From the NCBI GenBank assembly GCA_949358305.1, contig OX442319.1:7688001-7752000 (forward strand): a stretch of 64,000 nucleotides of DNA. Direction: 5' to 3'. This DNA comes from Strigamia acuminata. Its lineage: Eukaryota > Arthropoda > Chilopoda > Geophilomorpha > Linotaeniidae. The notes below the pieces were generated by a model that worked only from the letters and a program-made list of their open reading frames with translations, made no database searches and was not told the origin of the DNA. Below, piece by piece: positions 9,201-17,600 of the stretch. The translations under genes and the position numbers were made by a program. The first letter of the stretch is position 1. Every line of letters begins with the position of its first letter.

Positions 9201-11482
9201 GGAACCACTTCGGCATGATCCTCGCGAACATATGCCCACATCGCGTCATGATAGCGTTTCTTGTGGTCAGTACTCGCATCTATGCGCTTCAGCGTATTGG
9301 AAAGCTGCGTGACTGCCAGCTCCCAATTGGACTCGAGTCCGGTAACATGCTCATTAAAAGGTAAGCGTACCTGGTAACGACCGTCTTCGAGGCGAACAGT
9401 GGACTGTTCGAATCGATCTCGAACGAAATCAGAATCGCGCTCCCCTGCACGAATACCCACAGCTTCAAGTGACCATAGGCGTTCCAGCTCTTTGTCAGGA
9501 GAAACGTCGCACGTCGCACAGCAAGCTACTGAAGACGTGTCATCGAGAAGCAAATCCGCAGAACCAGCTGCACCCGACAAAATCCATCCGAATATGGTGT
9601 TAATCAACCCGGACGACTGGTCGAGTCGCTTGCGACCGTTTAGACAGACCTGCCACCAAACATCAACCCCTAACAGGACGTCAATGTGCTGGGCGGTCGA
9701 CGGTAAGTCCTCGGCCAACTCAAGACCTAGGGCTTTGACCTTCTCAATGGTCTCGGCGTGAACGATTCCCGACACCTGCGGAAGATGTTCCACACTCAGA
9801 GCGGACACTGTGATGTTTTTCGCGCTATGGCGAGACTTCAGACGTATGGAGAAAACGTCGTAATCTGTCGGCACTGGATCACGCTCATTAAAGCGCTGAG
9901 TAGAAGCGTGCACGACACCACATCGTCGCAACTTAATGCGGTCAGCCAAGCTCTTCAGAATGTATGAGCGATGGCTTCCTGGGTCCAGCATGCCTCGAAT
10001 GCGATGCGACCCACCTGACTTAGTGGTCAGTTCTGCTGAAAAGATCATCAGCTGCAAAGATGAAGCAACGGACAATGTAACGTTCGTAACGACCTGCAAT
10101 TCCTTGGGTCTGTCTTGAAGAACAGGAGATTTGTCTTTAGCACCCCGACAAATTGCGGTATGGTGACGACCACCGCACGACCGGCAGGCAAAACGACTCG
10201 GACACTGCTTGAATGAGTGACCGCTGCGAAGACAATTGAAACAGAGCCTGTCACGGCGAACTATTTCAGTTCTTGCCTCTACCTCTACAACCTTTGTACA
10301 ATCTTGAGCCAAATGATCAGCCTTACAGAACGGACAAGCGGGCTTGGTTGGCCCCTGTCTTGGACTTAACGGCCCTTTCGGACTCTGAGCAGCGACCAAA
10401 GACGCCATGGCACCTTTACGCTCTTTCTCAGACCGGTCAGCCTTTTCGGAAACCTGCTTCAAGGACGGCAGGTGTGTGAACCCGATAACCTCTTCAATGC
10501 GCTCAAGAATCTTAAGTTCTTCCGCAAAGAAGTCTAACATGTTCACCAAATTCTGTGACTTGGTTCCCTTAACCTCGTAATATCGAAGAACCATTCGGTA
10601 CGGGAACTTCCTGAGAACGTCGTCAGCTAGCACGTACCCAGCAGTCTGAACCGGAACTTGCAGTTGTTCCAGCATGCGAACTGTCGTGGAGACACGGGCA
10701 AGCTGCGACTTGAGCACCTTGGTAGGATGCACGTCAAGAATCGGCTTCATATCTTTTATACTCTTCATGAGAGCCGTTCTTTGAGCCTCATCACCTCCGT
10801 AACTGCGGATGAGCTCTTCTCTAGCAAGAATGTATGACCCATCAACCAACTGATAGGAAGAGATGAGCGTTGCAGCATCACCTTCACACATAGACTGTAA
10901 GTATTGCAACTTCTCTGTCTCGGACAACTCCGAGTTTGTGTGCACTGATGTGTCAAAGCTACTCAAGAAAGAGCGGAATTTGACCACATCTCCAGTGAAC
11001 TTCACTGTCTGCAGCGTAGGCAACTTTGTATTAGGAGGCCGGCGGGTATTAACCGTCGTTCCAGCCCCTGAAATGCCAGACAACATACTCGTATTAATCG
11101 TTTGGTTCAACTGCGACGTTGACCAATGCGCGACCATCCTCTGAGACACCTGATGTCTGTTACGCAGATGATCCACCTGAGAAGACAATTCTTCTATCTG
11201 AGCTATTCCTTGCAAATATGTTGCACGGGTCCAATAAGCCTGCAACGTATTCGCATCGTTCAACAGACGACGCTCTTGCTGCTCCGCAGACAAGAGAGCT
11301 GCTTCCACTTCCCCGGGATCGGTCAAGATACGCGACCTCGTCAGGAATTGATCCAATGCTTGGACCAGCGAATTGTAGCGAGCCTCCACCAAGTCCATTT
11401 GCTCTGGCGTCGGAGCTCGCGGAGAGATTGGAGTTCCACCCGGAGTGGTGGGTCTGGAACCCGTTCCCGTCTGAGTTGCCAT
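6212..11482 (-). CDS. BEL2 Gag-Pol polyprotein (BEL/Pao), 1756 aa
   Basis: This single frame encodes all proteins needed for BEL/Pao retrotransposition. The start is the ATG at 11480-11482 (MATQTGTG); the frame runs 12 codons further up only through a TTG. Gag spans about residues 1-450, with three zinc knuckles at about 383-445, the middle one a canonical C-X2-C-X4-H-X4-C. The protease has D500 in D-P-G-S. Reverse transcriptase spans about 770-1010, with FMDD at 923-926. RNase H shows D1099, E1139 and D1171. The integrase has a zinc finger ending in C1428/C1431 and core residues near D1463, D1525 and E1575, followed by a C-terminal domain containing NPYFWPLA. There is no frameshift or stop, so Gag and Pol would be made together and cleaved by the protease. 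The gene looks functional. Confidence 0.96.
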   Translation of the reverse strand: MATQTGTGSRPTTPGGTPISPRAPTPEQMDLVEARYNSLVQALDQFLTRSRILTDPGEVEAALLSAEQQERRLLNDANTLQAYWTRATYLQGIAQIEELSSQVDHLRNRHQVSQRMVAHWSTSQLNQTINTSMLSGISGAGTTVNTRRPPNTKLPTLQTVKFTGDVVKFRSFLSSFDTSVHTNSELSETEKLQYLQSMCEGDAATLISSYQLVDGSYILAREELIRSYGGDEAQRTALMKSIKDMKPILDVHPTKVLKSQLARVSTTVRMLEQLQVPVQTAGYVLADDVLRKFPYRMVLRYYEVKGTKSQNLVNMLDFFAEELKILERIEEVIGFTHLPSLKQVSEKADRSEKERKGAMASLVAAQSPKGPLSPRQGPTKPACPFCKADHLAQDCTKVVEVEARTEIVRRDRLCFNCLRSGHSFKQCPSRFACRSCGGRHHTAICRGAKDKSPVLQDRPKELQVVTNVTLSVASSLQLMIFSAELTTKSGGSHRIRGMLDPGSHRSYILKSLADRIKLRRCGVVHASTQRFNERDPVPTDYDVFSIRLKSRHSAKNITVSALSVEHLPQVSGIVHAETIEKVKALGLELAEDLPSTAQHIDVLLGVDVWWQVCLNGRKRLDQSSGLINTIFGWILSGAAGSADLLLDDTSSVACCATCDVSPDKELERLWSLEAVGIRAGERDSDFVRDRFEQSTVRLEDGRYQVRLPFNEHVTGLESNWELAVTQLSNTLKRIDASTDHKKRYHDAMWAYVREDHAEVVPPAERFWTEGVYNIPHHPVIKEDRETTKFRVVFNASSSKKGARSLNDCLYPGPSLNPDIIRVLIRFRLMCIAIIADIKQAFLQVSIDPKHRNFLRFLWVADGYFADVYSWRNLWDNLVVLRMTVVPFGVNSSPFLLCATIRAQGQLHAASHPKEADALDKGIFMDDLTSGADRPPAAVAHCLNLRNILDAAKLPLVKWAASNGEVFGSLKEEGFHMRADSFENLGVIKMLGILWDVQQDAILFRVPEFDEVPSTRRGVLSLVASLFDPLGFLAAIVLPMKLLMQSFWGRAFAWDQVLPDDDRAQVARWYADLQHLKEVKVQRWVGTYSGEGLSLEVYCDASPRAYGCAVYIRNSSGVSKLLVGKSRIAPLDKLTLPRLELTAMVIGVRMLEYIQTDFLPDFPISSVRFFTDSMVALGWIRSEKNRWKPYVSNRVAEVLDKSRVDQWSYVPTAKNPADILTRPCDVPTLISSHLWWNGPDPKEFDQVDAPPVVLPKEEEKLVSSAVTLYDDFLDQFFKRFRSFNRLTRVLAFIRRWRFPAPGKELNVYELEEAERKLIYWSQRMHFLEECVAVERKEEVEKSSPLRNFDIFLDETGLLRLRSRLAKSFLPFDEVYPILLHPSSWVTRLLIRREHALLLHGDLSETLYHMRNRFWIIRGRRTVQSVIRSCLVCKRGKLIREDPPTGDPPSERVTPAAPFQHTGIDHLGPVVLGSGRKASKAYILLFTCLVTRSVHLEVSEDLSVEKFLLAFRRFAARFGYPAKVFSDNSKTFSRGAQEIQSWGKLVAKEGMRTLLSEKRVLWTFIPPLSPWAGGAWERLVRSVKDKLRKTLLRQTIDLESLQTLVAEISSVLNSRPLSYVHEEVDGGRILSPENFLTGGTTKYVINRPVHAIRQKDLRRLDHKRRLALWEFWRLWKESYLKQLRNFHEVKGDRHPRNPEVGQIVLLEKVGSNPYFWPLARVDVVYPGDDGIIRVVRVTSAEGKQFLRSVKHIRVLELD

Positions 11483-12157
11483 GCCAACTGTCCTCTGCAA
11501 GTAGGAAAGCAAAGACAATTAGATAGCACGGTAACTTTTAACGCACGGCAAGACACCAAGGCGACACAACTGCCACTGGCGTAAGCAAGAAAACAACACC
11601 ACGGTTTGATAGCAACCAATGGCGCGTGAGCTTCACTGAGAAACACACAACTAACAAGACGGTCAGACGTCTAGAAACTTTCTACTTAAAGCGACTTAAA
11701 CTCCCCTGCTTTGTCCAGCAGTTATATGGAGCTAACACGATAAGATACTCTTTACACGAAAAGACACACTCTTTCCCCGAATCTGATACACACACTAAGC
11801 TAATTGACTCGAAAAAACCCCCAAAAAGCCAAGAAAAGACACAAGAAATGTCATCTTCCAGAATGGAAAGCACAAATGCACGCTGCGTTGTGATCACACG
11901 ACGAAATTCGGACGCCAACTGGACGATCCACTCGACACGACGGCGTAAACTGGATGCGGCTTCTCTGCAGCTCGATTGCCTACAAGGAACCACACGCTGG
12001 ACACACACGACAGCGACGACTGGACTAAACACTGGCGCAAACTCAGGCAGGAAACAGACGGTCGAAGCTCGCAGTCGCACGCGATGATCAGGCGCACACA
12101 ACTGGCGAAAACGGTCATCTATCCTGGTCAAGCAAAACGGCACCACGAAGTGAATTC
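11483..12157 (-). other. BEL2 5' leader (untranslated, with PBS)
   Basis: This 675-bp stretch lies between the 5' LTR and the gag start. An open frame with no ATG runs on the sense strand from 12338 in the LTR to 11682. It crosses the primer-binding site and ends about 200 bp before gag. I recognise no domain in it and treat it as non-coding. Packaging and dimerisation signals would be expected here but cannot be identified. Confidence 0.75.
12121..12145 (-). promoter_or_regulatory. BEL2 primer-binding site, tRNA-His-like and split by 7 nt
   Basis: On the minus strand TGGTGCCG starts 12 nt after the LTR and is followed by a 7-nt insert and then TGACCAGGAT. Joined, the two blocks match the complement of the 3' end of animal tRNA-His (sequence recalled, with CCA added). 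BEL1a has the same tRNA match with a 1-nt insert. Confidence 0.6.
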
Positions 12158-13078
12158 TGTTGCTAGCACTGGCAACAGACCAGGACGGGGAAACGGTCAG
12201 CGACGATGGCGGAAGAAATCCCAGGAGAAAAGTGAAAGTATAGTGGGTGTGTGGACGTGCGCATGCGCAACCAGACAAGGTCGGGCCCAACCACGGCAAT
12301 TTAGGGTTAACGATCTCAGGCACAAACAATCGAATCAACTCACAAAGTGGCGGCCAGTAGGAGGAGAAAGCGCGCCCGGTTCTCTACTCACTACACATCA
12401 TGTAGGCAGAAGCAATAGACTGGTTTGGGGAAGAAAACAGTAGTTTTATTCCAAAGTGAGAGAGAGGAAAATAAAACTCAACCGTTAGGGTTAAGTTTCA
12501 ACAACACAAGAAGCACGCACTCATTGTTGGAATGCGTGACTATGGAAACAGGCAAAATGAGGAAATGCATCAGTTACATTACAAAATGTACAAAACCAAG
12601 AGAATAAAAGCTTATAACTAACAGATGCATTGAAACAAGCAATCCTTTGTCTTAAAAGGCTTAACACTAACATCAGACACAGCTCAGATTTCTAGCACAA
12701 TCAAGAGCAGTGTCACTTAAATCAAATAACACTTTTACACTTGCTAATAAAGCATATTAACAACAATCACTAATTGCAAAGCAGACCAAGAGATGGCGCT
12801 CAAACACGGTAGGCCAAAAACTAGTACAAACATAAGAGAAAATGCTCTAGGCTCTACTAAAATTTAAATCTAAAGCAGTGACGAGTTGGCATGGCAACGC
12901 AGCTCGTCCCAGACGGTCAAGACCAAGAAATCAGCGCAGGTAAGTGCTCTAAATTCCTGGCGATCAGGCTAGAAAATACTAAATGAAGACAAAAAGATTA
13001 TTAAAACTCCAAAGACACTTTCTGTCTAAAAAACCAAAAGTTGAACCGCTAACGATTCCATCGCGGTTGCTAGCAACA
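12158..13078 (-). repeat. BEL2 5' LTR (921 bp)
   Basis: This is the promoter-bearing LTR of BEL2, since the element reads leftward. It matches 5237-6157 base for base where compared. Its plus-strand right end, CTAGCAACA at 13070-13078, is followed by the GCAT target duplication. Confidence 0.95.
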
Positions 13079-13082
13079 GCAT
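13079..13082. other. Target-site duplication GCAT of BEL2, right copy
   Basis: It follows the CA terminus of BEL2 and pairs with 5233-5236. The BEL1a LTR resumes at 13083. Confidence 0.95.
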
Positions 13083-13164
13083 TCTTGTGGTCATTTCAAT
13101 GTATTTCAATGTATTTTTAGTGCATTTTTAAGCAAATGCCAACTTTGCCGTGATCTTGTTTCCT

Positions 13165-13182
13165 CCGTTACCATGGTAACGG
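13165..13182. promoter_or_regulatory. RFX X-box-type perfect palindrome in the BEL1a LTR
   Basis: CCGTTACCATGGTAACGG is a perfect 18-bp palindrome whose core GTTACCATGGTAAC fits the X-box consensus bound by RFX factors. The 3' LTR has it at 30727-30744. The diverged BEL1b LTR keeps an altered dyad at the same place (31493-31510). Confidence 0.55.
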
Positions 13183-13240
13183 AATCTTTCGTGTATCTGT
13201 ATTTCGCCGCTATCGGCCTGGCGCGTGCCATATTCGGTAC

Positions 13241-13252
13241 TGCGCATGTGCG
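13241..13252. promoter_or_regulatory. NRF1-like site in the BEL1a LTR
   Basis: TGCGCATGTGCG is one mismatch from the NRF1 palindrome. BEL2 has the perfect form. Its place between the X-box and the AATAAA suggests a promoter-proximal role. Confidence 0.35.
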
Positions 13253-13308
13253 GTTCTCTAAGAACCAATCTAATTGCTGTAATTTCTTCAGTTATTAACC
13301 AACCTTTG

Positions 13309-13314
13309 AATAAA
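13309..13314 (+). terminator. Polyadenylation signal of the BEL1a LTR
   Basis: AATAAA is followed at once by the GT-rich run TGTGTTGTGTTTT, the usual downstream element. The functional copy in the 3' LTR is at 30871-30876. It places the R/U5 boundary near 13330. Confidence 0.6.
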
Positions 13315-13403
13315 TGTGTTGTGTTTTATTAGCTCTTGTTTTAGGTTTATTTTCAAACACATTCAATGTGTAGTGAGTAGTTTAAAAATTCTCAGGCCAA
13401 CTT

Positions 13404-14402
13404 ATGTTTCCGCCACCTATTGGATACTTGGTGCAGGTGTTCTCCACATTGTTCCAGCGGTACAACAATGCCATTTGTTGCGGATTTATTGCTCTCCAGT
13501 GCGATTTTCGTACTAGCCACGCCATACGACCTTGGGCGAGCTCAAGTGTCTTGAATTTGGATACGCATCGCCATTCCTTTCTATCTGTCTTGTTGACCTG
13601 CAACACAGATACGAAGCTTTTGGTAGCCGTGACCAGGATTCCGTCTGCAATTCGTGAGTTTTTCCAGTGCATCATCAATACGTTTGAAAAAGTGTTTGGT
13701 GCAACGGAGGAACAATACGTTCGTGTTTCGTCACCCATGTCAAGAGTCAACGTTCAACGTGACAGAAGTTACGACGGGGACTTCTTTGGCGGCGAAAACG
13801 AACAAAAGTGTGCATGCAGTTGGAGTTCAAGGTCACAACACTGGATAACACAACGCGTCGTGTTGGAAAGCGGATTCGCCCCTGGAATAATTGCATTTTA
13901 CAGTGTTTTGCCTTATGAAATTGAAATTTTGGAGATTTTGGTTATTAAGGGGAACTGTATCAAGTGTCTTTATGGGATTTTGGTAGTTGCATTTGTTGGT
14001 TTTCGGGAAAATTTCGATAAAGTGTCTATTTTACAACTTTTGAAGTGTTTTTTCATTGCATGCTTAGTTCTCCATTATAACCGCCATAAGCGGGGGAGAT
14101 TAGATTTATTTCGAGTAAAACTGACTAGTTTCAAGTTGAATAAGCTGTCAGTAGAGTCAAAATTTAATGATAGGAGTTATTGGCGTGTTTTGTTGCAAAA
14201 CAAACCGTCAATTGTTTTCAAAAGAGTTTATTGGCGTGCTTTGTTGCAAAACAAACCGTCAATTATTTTCAAACTGTGCAGGGTAATTGTGTCACGTTTT
14301 ATTTACGTACACAAAAACCGCTCAAATTTTTGGTCATCCTCGATTGGCCAAACATTTGATATTCTAAAATTCTCACGTGTCACCAAGGACCGTGAAAATT
14401 GA
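13404..14402 (+). other. 332-codon open frame across U5, PBS and leader of BEL1a
   Basis: An ATG at 13404 in the LTR opens a frame of 999 bp that crosses the LTR end and the primer-binding site and stops 200 bp before the gag ATG. The predicted product matches no family I recognise, has several cysteine- and phenylalanine-rich stretches, and contains two copies of a short segment because of a 51-bp tandem duplication. It may be a chance frame or an upstream ORF in the genomic RNA. BEL2 has a shorter frame in the same place but without an ATG, which argues against a conserved protein. Confidence 0.3.
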
Positions 14403-14602
14403 GTGCTTTTTGGGGGATAAAATAAAAACGTTTATTCTCTTTAAAGTTAAAACAAAAACCGTGAATATTGAGATAGTTTTGGGGGATAAAATAAAAAGGT
14501 TTATTCTCTTAAAAATTAAAACAAAGTTGAATTGTCATGCCCGTTTTTATCTGTTCTTTTCAAATTTCACAGCCGAATTTTTTGTGAGAGAGGACAGAGA
14601 AA
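13606..14602 (+). other. BEL1a 5' leader
   Basis: This 997-bp region lies between the 5' LTR and the gag start. It holds the primer-binding site at 13621-13640 and two tandem duplications. The first is 51 bp long (14177-14227 and 14228-14274), each copy with a TTTTG/CAAAA dyad. The second is 69 bp long (14390-14458 and 14459 to about 14526), each copy with GGGGGATAAAATAAAA. Such leaders normally carry packaging signals. Confidence 0.75.
13621..13640 (+). promoter_or_regulatory. BEL1a primer-binding site, tRNA-His-like
   Basis: TGGTAGCCGTGACCAGGATT begins 15 nt after the LTR. Apart from one inserted A after TGGT, it is complementary to the 3' end of animal tRNA-His including CCA (tRNA sequence recalled). 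First-strand DNA synthesis would be primed here. Confidence 0.65.
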
Positions 14603-17600
14603 ATGGCGGAACCTACAATGAGAGATCTTCTAACTGAGGATCAAATCGAAGTGCAACAACAACGTTGGGAATCGCAAGTCACTGCAATGAATCATTTGTT
14701 GTCTATATCGGAGAAGACAGCAGATCCAGGTGAACTGGAAGCGCTGGTGCAAACTGCGACCCCGAAAGAAACGAGAATAGTCGGTGCGCTGAATGATCTA
14801 CAGGAATATTCGGACCACGGCTATTATCTAGAATGCATTGACAAGCTTGAGACTATGCAAGCAAGAGTGGATCTTCTTCGCACGAGATACGAAATTTCAA
14901 AGCGATCACTTCCAACTTTGGGAGGAAGATTAAATACGTCGACAAGCTCAAACCAGAATACAACCTTGAACGCGACAGCAACGTTTAGAAAAAATTCGAA
15001 GCTGCCCAAACTGGATTCCGTAAAATTCGACAAAGATATTTTGAAGTACAGAACATTCAAAAGCAACTTCGAGACCTCCGTACACAAGGATCCAGACCTG
15101 AGTAACATTGAAAAACTCCAGTATTTACAAACTATGTGTACTGGAGAAGCGGCAATTCTCATCTCAACTTTTCCCCTGATCGAGGAATCCTATGACCTTG
15201 CAAGAGAAGAACTCGAAAGACATTTTGGTGATGAGGATGCACAACAAACTGCGTTAATAAAATCAATTCGAGAATTAAAGGTGGTTTCGAGTATTTATCC
15301 AACAAAAGCGATAAAAACAAACTTGACCAAGATTTCTGCGACTATTAGACTTTTAGAGCAACTTAAAATTCCTATTCAGACTTCCGGAGCCTTCTTATTG
15401 CCAGACATAATTAGCAAGTTTCCAACTTCAATGGCATTAAGATTTTACCAGGTTCACGGAATTCAAAATAAGAACATTGTTACGTTGCTCAATTTCTTTG
15501 TGAATGAAGTTGCGATGGCCGAACGAACTGAAAGCGTTTCTGAAAAATCGAAAAAAGACAAGAATGAAAAATCTGAAGTGGAGAAACCGAAAGTGAAAGG
15601 TTCAATGACCACGTGCGCAGCTACTCAAGACGCCAAGCAGTCTACTAGTGCCAAAACAAAGAATGAAACGAAATCTGACAGCAAGAGTGTGCCTTCAAGG
15701 ACAAGCAAGTGCATTTTTTGTGATGATGAACATTTAAACGGCTCTTGTAAAAAGGATTTCGAAATCAACGCGAAAATCGAAATAGTAAAGAAAAACAGAC
15801 TGTGTTTTAACTGTTTCAGAACTGGACATAGAGTGGGAGACTGCAAGGTCAAATTTTCTTGTAAACATTGTGGTGGGCGACACCATTCCACAATATGCAA
15901 AAAATCCGAGGTGAAGAATTCAACGAACGCTGCGGAGAAGCCGAAGGAGCCACAAGTAACAACACATGTTTCATGCGCGATCTCGACGACTCTACAACTA
16001 ATGATCTTCACTGCGGACCTCAAGACCAAATCAGGAGGAACTCACAGCATTCGTGGAATGATCGACCCGGGAAGCCATCGATCGTTCATTACAAAAGAAT
16101 TTGTTGAAAGACTGAAACTGAAAAAATGCGGCAGTGTCTCTGCCACCACACAGAGATTCAACGACTCGTCTCCAGCAGCCACGGACTATGATGTGTTTAA
16201 TGTCACATTGCAAAGTAAAAATGACACTCAAGATTTGAAACTTTCAATGCTTTCTGTGGAAAATTTGCCACGAGTGCAGGGCATTCTTAACTCATCAATA
16301 ATAGACAAGGTGAAGAAGTTAAACCTTGAACTTGCTGAAGACCTACCAGCTAAGACTTCTCAAATCGACGTGCTTTTAGGAGTCGACGTGTGGTGGAAGG
16401 TCGTTAAGGACGGCAAGAAAAAAGTAAACGCAGATCTTGGATTAATAAATACAATTTTTGGTTGGGTCTTGTCCGGAGCGGCGGGGAACACCAATTTATT
16501 CGAAGATGAGGAAGAATTGACAACATGTTGCAACACATGCGACTTAGACATCCAAGAAAAATTGGACAAACTGTGGAACTTGGAAGCAATCGGAATAAAT
16601 GCGGGAGAAAAAGAATCCGACTTTATTCGCGATCGATTCGAATCAACTACGAAGCGTCTAGACGATGGACGTTATGAAGTCATGCTGCCATTCAACGGAC
16701 AGGAAGTCGACTTGGAGTCCAATTGGGAATTGGCCATGAATCAACTGGCCAACACGCTCAAAAGAATAGATGCCAACGAGGACTACAAAAAACGTTACGA
16801 CGAGTCCATGTGGCAGTATATTCACGAAAATCACGCGGAGGAAGTCCCAAAAGAAGAGCGTTTTCTGAAGAAAGGAACATACAATATACCTCACCATCCT
16901 GTAATCAAGGAGGATAGAGACACGACGAAATTTCGAGTAGTGTTCAACGCGTCTTCATCCAAGAAGGGGAAACTTTCCCTCAATGACTGTTTATTTCCGG
17001 GACCCTCCCTTAATCCAGACTTAATACTCGTTATTGTGAGATTCCGTCTCTATTGTATTCCAATAATAGCAGACATTAAGCAAGCGTTTCTCCAGGTTAT
17101 GATCAACCCAACTCAAACAAACTTTTTACGTTTTTTGTGGGTCGCTCGTGACTATTTCAAAGAGCCATACTCATGGCAAAATTTGTGGAATAATCTAATG
17201 GTTCTGCGAATGATTGTCGTGCCATTTGGCGTCATTTCTTCTCCATTCCTCTTGTGTGCGACGATTAGGAAACAAGCGAAACAATTTGAAGAAACTCATG
17301 CAAAAGAAGTCGACGCACTCGATGATGGAATCTTCATGGATGATTTGACGTCAGGAGGAGATTTTACAGCCGACACAACATCACATTGCGAGAAACTGAA
17401 AATGATATTAGACGACGGAAAGCTTCCCCTCGTGAAGTGGGCGACCTCAAGCAAGGACGTCTTCAACAATTTGAAAAAAGAAGGTTTTCATATGCGAGGA
17501 GAGGAGTTTTCGGACTTAGGAATTATAAAAATGCTTGGAATATTGTGGAACACGGCAGAAGATGTCATGATGTTTAACATTCCGACAATTGAAAAAATTC

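Larger units (their letters stand above)
5237..13078 (-). mobile_element. Complete BEL/Pao LTR retrotransposon BEL2
   Basis: This 7842-bp element has two 921-bp LTRs whose termini, TGTTGCTAG and CTAGCAACA, are perfect inverted repeats. It has a 4-bp GCAT duplication and one uninterrupted Gag-Pol frame on the minus strand. I saw no difference between the LTRs in the lines compared, so insertion is very recent. It is inserted in the 5' LTR of BEL1a. Its coding sequence is visibly more GC-rich than that of BEL1a or BEL1b, and its protein is clearly diverged from theirs, so it is a separate BEL/Pao lineage. It looks potentially autonomous. Confidence 0.96.
13083..13605 (+). repeat. BEL1a 5' LTR, right part (R/U5)
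   Basis: It continues the LTR after BEL2 and matches 30645-31167. 1039 bp before the insertion plus 523 bp here equals the 1562 bp of the intact 3' LTR. It ends ACCTGCAACA. It holds an X-box palindrome, an NRF1-like site and an AATAAA. Confidence 0.93.

Noticed and set aside
11483-11518. Upstream TTG start of BEL2 Gag-Pol
   Set aside because: An ATG 12 codons downstream is a normal eukaryotic start; TTG is improbable.
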